39,671 nt of DNA from Gemmatimonadota bacterium (GTDB lineage Bacteria; Gemmatimonadota; Gemmatimonadetes; Longimicrobiales; Gaopeijiaceae). The DNA is taken from NCBI GenBank assembly GCA_028874995.1, contig JAPPGM010000024.1:1-39671 (forward strand), written 5' to 3'. Below are positions 15,771 through 23,954 of this stretch, piece after piece; the stretch's first letter is position 1; every line of letters starts with the position of its first letter. The translations under genes and the position numbers were made by a program. The notes below the pieces were generated by a model. The model made no database searches. It was not told the DNA's origin and saw nothing but the letters and a program-made list of their open reading frames with translations.

Positions 15771-16748
15771 ATGATCCTTCCGCTGCGGACCCCACCCTCC
15801 CCCCTCCCCGCCCTCGTGTTCCCCGTAGCCGCCGCGGTCATCTCCGCCTGCGCCGACGCCCCGACCCCCGACCCCCCACCCATCCCCCCCGAAACCCTCG
15901 CCGCCGAACACGAAGAGTGGCGGACCGGGCGCCGTAACAGCCTCGCCGACCCGGAGGGCGGCGTGGTGAGCTGGATCGGGCTGTGGGAACTCGCGGAAGG
16001 CCCGACCTGGTTCGGCTCCGACCGTACGCTTGCGATCGTGCTGCCGGCCAAGGACTCCCCTCCGCTTGCGGGGAAGCTCGACCTTGCGGGCGGTCGGGTA
16101 AGTCTGATTCCCGAGCCCGGCAGCGGGATCACTGTGCGGGACGGTGACCCGGTGACCGGCCCGATCGATCTTCAGGACGACCGCAGCGGGAACACGACCA
16201 TCCTCGACCTGGGCTCCCTCGGGATGCGCATCCACGCCGAACGGGGCACCGACCGCCTCTGGCTTCGCGCGTGGGACCGCGACTCCCCGCGCACCGCCGC
16301 CTTCGAACTGCCCCCCTACTTCCCCATCACCAACGAGTGGCGGCTGTCGGCACGGTTCGACCCCTACCCGGAACCCCGCGGCGTGCCCATGGCCGACGTA
16401 AAGGGCGGCACGGTCGAGAACATCGCGCCGGGAGAGCTGGTTTTTCGCGCCGGGGGACGAGAGCACCGCCTGATCGCCTTCGCCACCGAAAGGAGCCGCG
16501 ACTACCTCGTCATGCTGCGCGACTCGACGGCCTTCGCCGACACCTATCCGCTGGGCCGCTACATGCACGTCCCCTTCCCGGACGACGATGGCTGGACGGT
16601 GATCGATTTCAACCGGGCGTACAATCCGCCTTGCGCCTTCACACCGTTCTCGGTGTGCAGCTTTCCGCCGCGCGAGAACCGGCTGGCGCTTGAGGTGACG
16701 GCCGGGGAGAAGCGGCCTGAGGGGCCGGTTTACATTTCGATCCGGTAG
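15771..16748 (+). CDS. DUF1684 lipoprotein
   Basis: Protein of 325 residues. The signal peptide ends in AAAVISACADAPT (lipobox), then a Pro-rich linker. The body matches DUF1684: an N-terminal EEWRTGRRNSLADPEGGVVS with WIGLWELAEGPTWFG, a central FELPPYFPITNEWRLSARFD and GVPMADVKGGTV, and the diagnostic VIDFNRAYNPPCAFTPFSVC followed by SFPPRENRLALEVTAGEK. The family is widespread in Actinobacteria, Bacteroidetes and Gemmatimonadota but has no established biochemical function. The conserved C-terminal motif with two Cys is intact. It appears monocistronic; the next gene begins about 200 bases downstream. Confidence 0.88.
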   Translation: MILPLRTPPSPLPALVFPVAAAVISACADAPTPDPPPIPPETLAAEHEEWRTGRRNSLADPEGGVVSWIGLWELAEGPTWFGSDRTLAIVLPAKDSPPLAGKLDLAGGRVSLIPEPGSGITVRDGDPVTGPIDLQDDRSGNTTILDLGSLGMRIHAERGTDRLWLRAWDRDSPRTAAFELPPYFPITNEWRLSARFDPYPEPRGVPMADVKGGTVENIAPGELVFRAGGREHRLIAFATERSRDYLVMLRDSTAFADTYPLGRYMHVPFPDDDGWTVIDFNRAYNPPCAFTPFSVCSFPPRENRLALEVTAGEKRPEGPVYISIR

Positions 16749-16825
16749 CCAGGGGGCTACGGTGCGGGCGGCCCGAGACCGGCACGACCGTGCGGCTTCG
16801 AGTCCGCCCCAACTCGTTTTCTTTC

Positions 16826-16855
16826 TTGCGATTCGCCCATCCCGTCCCGATTATG
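16826..16855 (+). promoter_or_regulatory. Possible housekeeping promoter for the NCS2 pair
   Basis: TTGCGA at 16826-16831 and ATTATG at 16850-16855 with an 18-base spacer lie about 95 bases before the first permease start, in a locally AT-richer patch of the 201-base intergenic region. The match to sigma-70 consensus is moderate and has not been tested. Confidence 0.3.
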
Positions 16856-16949
16856 GTCGCGGCGGCCTCCCGACTCTGAATGGTCACTACTCCAGGACCG
16901 CCCACGCCCTGATCCCTGCCTGAGCCACCCTCTCCCGAGGAGAACCCGG

Positions 16950-18704
16950 ATGGCATCCCCCCCGACCGCAGCCGGACCCGGCGTCCGCTTCGAACCCGAC
17001 GAAAAGCCACCGTGGCCGATCGCGGCCGGACTCGCGCTGCAGTACTGCATCCTCGCGCTCGGTGGCGTCGTGCTCACGGTCGCGATCGTCTTCCGCAGCG
17101 CCGGGACCGGCGAGAGCTACCTGGCCTGGGGAGCCTTCGGGGCGCTCATGGTCTGCGGCCTGGCGACCATCGTGCAGGCCAGGCGGTTCGGATGGCTGGG
17201 ATCGGGGTATGTGCTCATGATGGGGACTTCGGGGGCCTTCATGGCGGTGTCGGTGGCGGCCATTCAGCAGGGTGGTCCGGCGCTGCTGGCCACGCTCGTG
17301 ATCATCTCGGCGCTCTTCCAGTTCCTCCTCGCGGGGCGTCTCTCGCTGCTGAGGCGCATCCTCACGCCGACGGTGGCCGGGACCGTGATCATGCTGATCG
17401 CGGTCAACGTGATGCCGTTCCTCTTCGACTTTCTGAACAACGTGCCGGAGGGGAGCGATCCCCTCGCCGCGCCGGTGACAGTGCTCTCGACGCTCGTCGT
17501 CACGCTGGTGGTCATGCTGCGCTTCACGGGTCCGGCCCGACTCTGGGGCCCGTTGATCGGGATCGTGGCCGGGTGCATCGCCGGCGCGCTTTTCGGCCTC
17601 ATCGACGCCGGGCCCGTGGGCGAGGCGTCGCTGGTCGGGGTGCCCGTGGCGGGGTGGCCGGGATTCGGTTTCGACTTCGGTCCCGCCTTCTGGGCGATCC
17701 TGCCGGCCTACACCTTCGTCACGCTGGTGGGCGCAATCGAGACGATCGGCGACGCGGTGGGAATCCAGCGAGTCTCCTGGCGCAAGCCGCGGGCCACGGA
17801 CTATCGCGCCGTGCAGGGGGCGGTGGCCGCCGACGGACTGGGCAACCTGCTCTCCGGCATCTTCGCGACGGTGCCGAACACCACCTACTCGAGCAGCGTC
17901 TCGGTCGTCGAGATCACGGGGATCGCCGCGCGCCGGGTGGGAATCTGCATCGGGGCAATCTTCTGCGTGCTCGCCTTCCTGCCGAAGGTGACGCAGCTGC
18001 TCCTCATCATCCCCGACCCGGTAATCGGCGCGTACGCGATGGTGATCATTGCCGTGCTGTTCGTGCTCGGGACCCGGATCGCCCTGCAGGATGGTATGGA
18101 CTACCGCAAGGCCACGATCATCGGGTTCTCCTTCTGGGTCGGCGTCGGCTTTCAGAGCGGCCAGATCCCGACCACGGGGCTGCCGCCCTTCCTCGAGCAG
18201 ATGCTCGCCAACGGCATGACCTCGGGGGGACTGACGGCGCTGCTGCTGACCGCGTTCATGGAGCTGTCCGGGCGGCGGCGCATGCGCATGCAGACCACGC
18301 TGCGGGTGGAGTCTCTGCCACAGGTCCAGCGTTTCCTGGAGGACTTCGCCGGACGCAGGGGACTCGGGGACGAGTTGGCGGGGCGGCTTGCGCACGCGGC
18401 GGAGGAGACGCTCCTGCTTCTGGTCGGAGAGGCGGAGGAGGACGAGTCCCCCGGGAAGCGACGGCTGCGGCTGACCGCCCGGGCCGACGCGGGCGGAGCC
18501 GAGCTCGAGCTTCTGTCCACCAGCGGCGGGGGCAATATCGAGGACCGCATGGCCGTGATCGGCGGGCACGTGGCCGAGGACCCGAGCGAACACGAGTTTT
18601 CGCTGCGGCTGCTGCGGCACCTCGCCACCTCGGTGCAGCACCACAAGTACGCAGATACCGATGTCGTGACCGTGCGGGTCGATCCCTCCTCACCGAAGGG
18701 GTAA
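16950..18704 (+). CDS. NCS2 (xanthine/uracil-type) permease with C-terminal RsbW-like GHKL domain, copy 1
   Basis: Protein of 584 residues. Residues about 25-440 form a multi-pass nucleobase:cation symporter-2 permease: GSGYVLMMGTSGAFMAVSVA, TPTVAGTVIMLIAVNVMP, and the substrate-site helix with E264 in GAIETIGD. The second substrate motif, normally QN-V-G in purine and uracil carriers, reads NTTYSSSVSVVEITG (from N310), so the usual Gln is absent. Residues about 442-584 form an extra cytoplasmic domain resembling HATPase_c_2 (RsbW/SpoIIAB class). A helix AAEETLLLLVG (483-493) sits where the N-box would be, GGGNIEDRMA (526-535) follows a strand, and FSLRLLRHLATSV precedes a final strand VVTVRVD. 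The Asn and Asp that bind ATP and Mg in active kinases are not evident. ATG 16950 follows GAGGAGAACCCGG. An identical-architecture paralogue follows 8 bases later. Confidence 0.88.
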   Translation: MASPPTAAGPGVRFEPDEKPPWPIAAGLALQYCILALGGVVLTVAIVFRSAGTGESYLAWGAFGALMVCGLATIVQARRFGWLGSGYVLMMGTSGAFMAVSVAAIQQGGPALLATLVIISALFQFLLAGRLSLLRRILTPTVAGTVIMLIAVNVMPFLFDFLNNVPEGSDPLAAPVTVLSTLVVTLVVMLRFTGPARLWGPLIGIVAGCIAGALFGLIDAGPVGEASLVGVPVAGWPGFGFDFGPAFWAILPAYTFVTLVGAIETIGDAVGIQRVSWRKPRATDYRAVQGAVAADGLGNLLSGIFATVPNTTYSSSVSVVEITGIAARRVGICIGAIFCVLAFLPKVTQLLLIIPDPVIGAYAMVIIAVLFVLGTRIALQDGMDYRKATIIGFSFWVGVGFQSGQIPTTGLPPFLEQMLANGMTSGGLTALLLTAFMELSGRRRMRMQTTLRVESLPQVQRFLEDFAGRRGLGDELAGRLAHAAEETLLLLVGEAEEDESPGKRRLRLTARADAGGAELELLSTSGGGNIEDRMAVIGGHVAEDPSEHEFSLRLLRHLATSVQHHKYADTDVVTVRVDPSSPKG

Positions 18705-18712
18705 CCCCGCCG

Positions 18713-20461
18713 ATGTCCCCACCGTCCGAAACCCGACAGGACCTCCGCTACCAGGCCGACGAGACGCCCAGCTATCCGGTCTCCTTCGGGCTGGCCTTCC
18801 AGTACATCCTGCTCAACATCGCGGGGATCGTCATTACGGTGGCGATCGTGGTGCGGGCGGGCGGCGGCACCGAGGAATACCTGACGTGGGCGGCGTTCGC
18901 GGCGCTGATCGTCTGCGGCATCACGACGCTGCTCCAGGCGAAGCCGCTCGCGGGGAGGATCGGAGCCGGGTACATCCTGCTGATGGGGACCTCGGGGGTC
19001 TTCATCGCGGTGTCGGTGGCGGCGCTGCAGCTCGGCGGCCCCGCGCTGCTGGCCTCGCTGATCGTGGCCTCGTCGCTCTTCCAGTTCGCGATTTCGTCGC
19101 GTCTGTCGCTGCTGCGGCGGGTCATCACCCCCACCGTGGCGGGCACCGTGATCATGCTGATCGCGGTGACGGTCATGCCGATCGGGTTCAACCTGAGCTT
19201 CCAGGCGCCCGAGGGAGCCGGGCCGGCGGCCGCTCCGCTCACCGCCCTGGCGACGATGCTGATCACCATCGTGATCGTGTTGCGGGCGCGAGGGGCGCTC
19301 AGGCTGTGGGGGTCGGTGATCGGGGCGGTGGGAGGCTGTCTGGTCGCGAGCGCGTACGGGATCTACAACATGGAGCTGGTGGGCGACGCGGCCTGGTTCG
19401 GGGTGCCGGCCGCCGGATGGCCCGGTTTCGATCTGCGTCTGGGCACCGAGTTCTGGGCCATGCTGCCGGCCTTCATCTTCGTCACGCTGGTGGGCGCGAT
19501 CGAGACGATCGGCGACGGCATGGCCATCCAGCGGGTATCGTGGAGGAAGCGGCGGGCGACGGACTTTCGCGCCGTGCAGGGGGCGGTCGCCGCGGACGGG
19601 GTCGGCAATCTCCTGTCGGGCCTCTTCGCGACGGTTCCGAACACGACCTACTCCAACAGCGTGTCGATCGTGGACATCACGGGGATCGCCGCCCGCCGGG
19701 TGGGCGTCTGCATCGGCGTGATCTTCATCGCGCTGGCCTTTTTCCCCAAGGCCGCGGCGGTACTTCTCGCGATCCCCGACCCGGTGGTCGGCGCCTACAT
19801 CATCGTGCTGATCGCGATTCTCTTCGTGCTGGGCGTGGAAATGGTCGCGCAGGACGGGATCGACTACCGCAAGGCCACGATCATCGGGGTCTCGTTCTGG
19901 GTCGGGGCGGGCTTCCAGAGCGGCCAGATACCGTCGGAGTACTTCGGAGAGTGGGCCGGCCAGCTGCTCCAGAACGGGATGACGTCGGGCGGACTCACCG
20001 CGATCATTCTGTCGGCCTTCATGGAGTTATCGGGACCGCGGCGGCGGCGCATCGAGACAAGGCTGAACGTCGAGGCGCAGCCGAAGATCCGTGATTTCCT
20101 GGAGGACTTCGCCGCCAAGGCCGGGCTGGGGGAGGAGATGGCGGGGCGAATGGGACTCGCGGCCGAGGAGACGCTGCTCGTGTTGCTGGACCAGGCGGAC
20201 CGGGACGAGGCGCTTGGGGAACGCAGGCTGCGGGTGACGGCTCGTGCGGAATCGGGTGGGGCGGAGCTCGAGTTTCTCGCCGCCACGGGTGAGGGGAACA
20301 TCGAGGACCGAATGGCTCTGGTGGGCGGACGGACGGCCGAGGTTCCGGTCGAGCATGACTTCTCGCTGCGGCTGCTCAGGCATCTGGCCACGTCGGTGCG
20401 GCACCAGAAGTACCACGATACGGACATCGTGAGCGTGCGGGTGGATCCGGTGGGGGCTTAA
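18713..20461 (+). CDS. NCS2 permease with C-terminal RsbW-like GHKL domain, copy 2
   Basis: Paralogue of the preceding gene, 582 residues, same domain order. The permease part keeps GAGYILLMGTSGVFIAVSVA and GAIETIGD. Its second substrate motif is NTTYSNSVSIVDITG, so the usual QN pair is again absent. Residues 443-582 form the GHKL-like tail with AAEETLLVLLDQ, GEGNIEDRMALVGG and FSLRLLRHLATSVRHQKY. GNIEDRMA, FSLRLLRHLATSV and the DTD-x-V-x-VRVDP ending are almost identical between the two copies, so this tail is under strong constraint. ATG 18713 lies 8 bases after the stop of copy 1; the two are surely co-transcribed and could form a heterodimer. The frame upstream of this ATG is only the shadow of copy 1. 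Substrate unknown. Confidence 0.88.
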   Translation: MSPPSETRQDLRYQADETPSYPVSFGLAFQYILLNIAGIVITVAIVVRAGGGTEEYLTWAAFAALIVCGITTLLQAKPLAGRIGAGYILLMGTSGVFIAVSVAALQLGGPALLASLIVASSLFQFAISSRLSLLRRVITPTVAGTVIMLIAVTVMPIGFNLSFQAPEGAGPAAAPLTALATMLITIVIVLRARGALRLWGSVIGAVGGCLVASAYGIYNMELVGDAAWFGVPAAGWPGFDLRLGTEFWAMLPAFIFVTLVGAIETIGDGMAIQRVSWRKRRATDFRAVQGAVAADGVGNLLSGLFATVPNTTYSNSVSIVDITGIAARRVGVCIGVIFIALAFFPKAAAVLLAIPDPVVGAYIIVLIAILFVLGVEMVAQDGIDYRKATIIGVSFWVGAGFQSGQIPSEYFGEWAGQLLQNGMTSGGLTAIILSAFMELSGPRRRRIETRLNVEAQPKIRDFLEDFAAKAGLGEEMAGRMGLAAEETLLVLLDQADRDEALGERRLRVTARAESGGAELEFLAATGEGNIEDRMALVGGRTAEVPVEHDFSLRLLRHLATSVRHQKYHDTDIVSVRVDPVGA

Positions 20462-20479
20462 GCAGAGTGCCACCGGGAT

Positions 20480-20508
20480 TTGAGATTGAGCGACGATGCA
20501 TTTACGAT
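20480..20508 (+). promoter_or_regulatory. Candidate sigma-70 promoter of the propeller lipoprotein
   Basis: TTGAGA at 20480-20485 (5 of 6 with TTGACA) and TACGAT at 20503-20508 (4 of 6 with TATAAT) are separated by exactly 17 bases. This lies in the 119-base gap between the NCS2 pair and the next start codon, suggesting the lipoprotein gene has its own promoter. Confidence 0.4.
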
Positions 20509-20580
20509 GGGCGCGTCGCTTCACCTGTTCACGCCGTAGAGATTGTGGGATCCCGGCGATCAACGAGGAGAAGAGCGGGC

Positions 20581-21765
20581 ATGAATGGTCGGTCCTCGCG
20601 AAGATGGGTCTCGTTACTCGGGCTCGTGCTCTGCCCAGCGTGTTCCGAGCGTGGCGAACACCGTGTTGAGGCGCCGACCCCGACGCCGCTCGGTCCCCCA
20701 AACGCCGTGTTTCCGGAAGACTTCGGCTTTGTCCACGCGGTGCGGGAGCTCTCGGGGGGTCACGTCCTGGTTCCGGATCCCCTCGGCGAAGCGCTTTACC
20801 GGGTGGATATGGACACCGGAGTGCGCACCGTGATCGGGAGGCTGGGCGAGGGGCCTGAAGAGTACCGACAGCCCGACGCCGTGTGGCCATTGCCTGGGGA
20901 TTCGACGTTGTTTGTGGACCTTGGCAACGGCCGCCTGGTGAGACTGGGCCCTGACCTGGAGTTCGGGCAGACATATCCGATTGCAAGACCACAGTATGAT
21001 GGGGGCTTCGTCATGGCGCTTCCGGCCGGAGTTGACCGTGGCGGGAATGTCTACGCCGCCGGGCTGGGCAGCTACCCGCCCGACCCCGAAGGCCGCGGCA
21101 CTATCCTCCGCATTGACCCGGCAACGGGATCGGTGGATACCGTGGGCAGCTACAAGCTCAACGACGTAGTGGTCGAAGAGTCGGAAAACAACATCAGCAT
21201 CATGCCGATTCCGCTGTCTCCCGCCGACGCCTGGGGGGTCGCGGGCGACGGGTCGGTCGTGGTGGCCCGCTCGGTGGGATACGGCGTGGACTGGTACGCG
21301 CCGGACGGCCCGATGACCCGCGGGGATACCGTCGCCTACGACCCCATCCCCATTACGGTGTCCGAGAAGGCGGAGTATTTCCGGGACAGGCGCCGTCAGG
21401 CCGAAGTAGGCATGGGCATAACGACTTCTTCGGAGGGACAAACGACTGCGACCTTTTTCCGCGGCAGTTCCGGTAGTTCGGAGGAACCGGACTATGACAG
21501 CTATCGTTGGCCAGACGAAAAGCCCGCGTTACAGTCGATCACCGTCAGGGTCGATCCACGCGGCCGCGCGTGGGTGCGGCGTCATGTGCCCGCAGGTAGC
21601 GGCACCACTTACGACCTGTTCGACCGCGACGGGACTCTGTTGGAACAGGTCACGCTGGATGGGGATCGGCGCGTTGCCGGATTTGGCCCCGAATCGGTGT
21701 ATATGATCGCGTTCGATGACCTGGACCTTGCGTATCTCGAAAGGTACGCGTTGCCGGACGATTGA
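20581..21765 (+). CDS. 6-bladed beta-propeller lipoprotein
   Basis: Protein of 394 residues. The signal sequence ends in LLGLVLCPACSER, a lipobox. The rest has the repeated blade pattern of 6-bladed propeller (NHL-like) proteins: GGHVLVPDPLGEALYRVDMD, DSTLFVDLGNGRLVRLGPD, GNVYAAGLG with TILRIDPATG, GDGSVVVARSVGYGVDWYAP, and the final VDPRGRAWVRRHVP with YDLFDRDGTLLEQV. ATG 20581 is preceded by CGAGGAGAAGAGCGGGC, a strong ribosome binding site, so the open frame back to a GTG at 20467 is not used. Such lipoproteins are numerous in this kind of genome; the ligand is unknown. Its stop overlaps an alternative TTG of the next gene. Confidence 0.85.
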   Translation: MNGRSSRRWVSLLGLVLCPACSERGEHRVEAPTPTPLGPPNAVFPEDFGFVHAVRELSGGHVLVPDPLGEALYRVDMDTGVRTVIGRLGEGPEEYRQPDAVWPLPGDSTLFVDLGNGRLVRLGPDLEFGQTYPIARPQYDGGFVMALPAGVDRGGNVYAAGLGSYPPDPEGRGTILRIDPATGSVDTVGSYKLNDVVVEESENNISIMPIPLSPADAWGVAGDGSVVVARSVGYGVDWYAPDGPMTRGDTVAYDPIPITVSEKAEYFRDRRRQAEVGMGITTSSEGQTTATFFRGSSGSSEEPDYDSYRWPDEKPALQSITVRVDPRGRAWVRRHVPAGSGTTYDLFDRDGTLLEQVTLDGDRRVAGFGPESVYMIAFDDLDLAYLERYALPDD

Positions 21766-21809
21766 CCGGTTTGGAGCCAACAACCCGCGGACGCCCGGAA
21801 GCCGGGAGC

Positions 21810-22997
21810 ATGACAAGAAGCGCGCGACCTCTCCACATCGACCAGCGTGTCCCCGGCGAAGACGCCGACTTCCTGCACCTCGCCTGCCTCAACTACCGGC
21901 AGGATCGCCCCGCATTCCGCCGGCGTGCCCTCGGCATGCTCGAGCGGGACCCGGGACTGGGCGAACGCGACATCTGGTCCGCGGCGTGCGTGGGCAACGT
22001 CGAGACCGCTCGCCGCATGCTCGACGCCGACCCGTCACTGGCCAATGCGCGCGGCGGGTGGTTCAACTGGGAGCCGCTGCTCTACACGGCCTATTCCCGC
22101 GTAGAGGCTCCCGGCGGTTCGACGCTGGCAACGGCGAGGCTCCTGATCGAGCGAGGAGCCGACCCGAACGCCTGCTACCTGTGGGGGGGCAACTACCGGT
22201 TCACCGCGCTGACGGGCGCGTTCGGCGAAGGGGAGCAGGGCCCGGTCAACCAGCCGGCGCACCCGGAGTGGGAGGCGATGGCCCGGCTGCTGCTCGGCGC
22301 GGGCACGGATCCAAACGACGGACAGGCGCTCTACAACCGCATGTTCGGCTCGTGCAACCGCTGTCTGGAGATCCTTCTGGAATACGGACTGAATCGGCGG
22401 CACAGGGTCAACTGGCGATCGGGCAAGGGGCGGATACTCGACTACCAACTCGACTGGGCGGTGCGCAAACACCATGTCGCCCGTGCGAAGCTGGTGGTCG
22501 AGCATGGGGCCGATCCCGCGCGGCAGCACCATGGCATGAACCTCGCCAAGGCGGCCATGCTTGCGGGCCATCCCGGGCTCGCCGAGTTCCTGGTGGCACA
22601 CGGGGCGAAGCCGCCGCGGCTGGACCGGGTCGACCGGTTCGCGAGTGCGTGTATGGCGGGTGATGCGGTCGCCGCGCTGAAGGCTGTCCGGCGCGACGCG
22701 GACCTTCCCGGGCGCGCTCAGGCCCGGCATGCCGACCTGGTTGCGGACGCCGCGGGCGCCGACCGGCTGGACGCGGTCACGCTCATGGCGGACCTCGGCT
22801 TCGATCTCGAGCGAGGAAGTTTCGGGGCACCGTTGCACATGGCTGCGGTGCGCGGCCACCTGGAGATGGTGAAGCTGCTGGTTGGGCGGGGGGTGGACGT
22901 GGCGGCGAAGGATCCGGAGGGACGCACGGCTCGGGACTGGGCGGAGTGGCGGGGGGAACAAAAATGTGAAGTGTACTTGTCAAAATGTGAACTGTAG
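21810..22997 (+). CDS. Ankyrin-repeat protein
   Basis: Protein of 395 residues without signal peptide, composed of ankyrin repeats. Examples are DIWSAACVGNVETARRMLDA, ATARLLIERGADPNA, AMARLLLGAGTDPND, ARAKLVVEHGADPA, AAMLAGHPGLAEFLVAHGA and a perfect C-terminal repeat PLHMAAVRGHLEMVKLLVGR. It likely mediates protein-protein contacts; the partner is unknown. The last codons (EQKCEVYLSKCEL and the stop) come from the inserted AT-rich element at 22960-23003, so the native C-terminus has been replaced. A TTG at 21762 overlapping the previous stop is an alternative start; ATG 21810 is preferred. Confidence 0.85.
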   Translation: MTRSARPLHIDQRVPGEDADFLHLACLNYRQDRPAFRRRALGMLERDPGLGERDIWSAACVGNVETARRMLDADPSLANARGGWFNWEPLLYTAYSRVEAPGGSTLATARLLIERGADPNACYLWGGNYRFTALTGAFGEGEQGPVNQPAHPEWEAMARLLLGAGTDPNDGQALYNRMFGSCNRCLEILLEYGLNRRHRVNWRSGKGRILDYQLDWAVRKHHVARAKLVVEHGADPARQHHGMNLAKAAMLAGHPGLAEFLVAHGAKPPRLDRVDRFASACMAGDAVAALKAVRRDADLPGRAQARHADLVADAAGADRLDAVTLMADLGFDLERGSFGAPLHMAAVRGHLEMVKLLVGRGVDVAAKDPEGRTARDWAEWRGEQKCEVYLSKCEL

Positions 22998-23003
22998 TTG
23001 ACT
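22960..23003 (+). repeat. AT-rich element of two 21-base units at the ankyrin/pheA junction
   Basis: Unit 1 begins ATGTGAAGTGTACTTGTCAA at 22964 and unit 2 begins ATGTGAACTGTAGTTGAC at 22985, exactly 21 bases later. The stretch is far richer in A and T than its surroundings. It supplies the last 13 codons and stop of the ankyrin gene and reaches to within 4 bases of the pheA start. A related pair of units lies inside menE at 30739-30778. Confidence 0.75.
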
Positions 23004-23006
23004 ATC

Positions 23007-23870
23007 GTGAAGCTCGCCTACCTTGGACCCGCGGGGACCTACAGCGAAGAGGCCGCGCTGCAGCACGCCCGACAGGACGCCGCACACTTCGGCGAGTCCC
23101 CCAGCCTGGTACCCTTCGCCAGCATTCCGGCTGCGGTGCGGGCCGTCGAGGAGGGCGCGGCGGACGAGGCGGTCGTGCCGGTGGAGAACAGCCTCGAGGG
23201 CGTCGTGACCCACACCGCAGACCTCCTCATCCACCACACACCGCTGAAGATCAGGAGGGAGATCGTCCTCCCGATCCACCACTGTCTGGTACTTCAATCC
23301 GGCGTGGACCGCCGCGACGTTCAGGTCGTGTATTCGCATCCCCAGGCACTCGCCCAGTGTCGCGGCTACCTAGAGCTCCGTCTGCCGGGAGCGGAGCCGG
23401 TGGCCTCGCTCAGCACGGCGTCCGCGGTGCGGGACATGCAGCGAAGCGACCGCCCCGCGGCCGCCATCTCGAGTCTGCGCGCGGCCGAAATCCTCGGCGC
23501 GACGGTGGCCGACCACGACATCGAGGACGTGGCCAGCAACAAGACGCGGTTCGTGGTCCTCGCCGACCGCGACGCCGCCCCCACCGGCCGCGACAAGACC
23601 TCGGTCTGCTTCGATTTCAGCGAGGACGCGGCGGGGATTCTGCACGGCGCTCTGGGCGAACTCGCGTCGCGCGGCATCAACATGGTCAGGATCGAATCGC
23701 GTCCCGACCGGCGCAGCCTGGGGCGCTACATCTTCCTCATCGATCTCGAGGGCCACCGGACAGACGCCATCGTCCACGAGGCGATGGAGGGGATTCGCTC
23801 CCGCGCGACGATGTTCAAGGTGTTGGGGTCGTATCCGCTGGCTGCCTCCCAGCTCGACTCGAACGCATAG
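23007..23870 (+). CDS. pheA: Prephenate dehydratase
   Basis: Cytosolic enzyme of 287 residues converting prephenate to phenylpyruvate in phenylalanine synthesis. The catalytic domain begins LAYLGPAGTYSEEAAL and contains AVVPVENSLEGVV, the conserved IHHCLV, and the catalytic Thr-Arg-Phe in ASNKTRFVVL. The C-terminal ACT domain (about 200-280) has the Phe-binding motifs GALGELASRGINM and IESRP, so feedback inhibition by phenylalanine is expected. It lacks a chorismate mutase domain. GTG 23007 fits the family start; a TTG at 22998 lies within the AT-rich element. No good ribosome binding site precedes either, perhaps because the element displaced it. Confidence 0.94.
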   Translation: MKLAYLGPAGTYSEEAALQHARQDAAHFGESPSLVPFASIPAAVRAVEEGAADEAVVPVENSLEGVVTHTADLLIHHTPLKIRREIVLPIHHCLVLQSGVDRRDVQVVYSHPQALAQCRGYLELRLPGAEPVASLSTASAVRDMQRSDRPAAAISSLRAAEILGATVADHDIEDVASNKTRFVVLADRDAAPTGRDKTSVCFDFSEDAAGILHGALGELASRGINMVRIESRPDRRSLGRYIFLIDLEGHRTDAIVHEAMEGIRSRATMFKVLGSYPLAASQLDSNA

Positions 23871-23954
23871 CTCGCCCGCACGTCGCCTCCCTTCCGAAGA
23901 GATGGACGACGGGGGACCCGCCCAGGCATCGGAGAACCATCGGACGGGATCACC

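Noticed and set aside
16790-16949. Purine- or other-class riboswitch before the NCS2 pair
   Set aside because: No conserved riboswitch core was found; only a moderate promoter-like sequence and a normal ribosome binding site are present.
23871-23954. Search for an intrinsic terminator between convergent pheA and the metalloprotease
   Set aside because: No GC-rich stem followed by a T-run is visible in the 84 bases.
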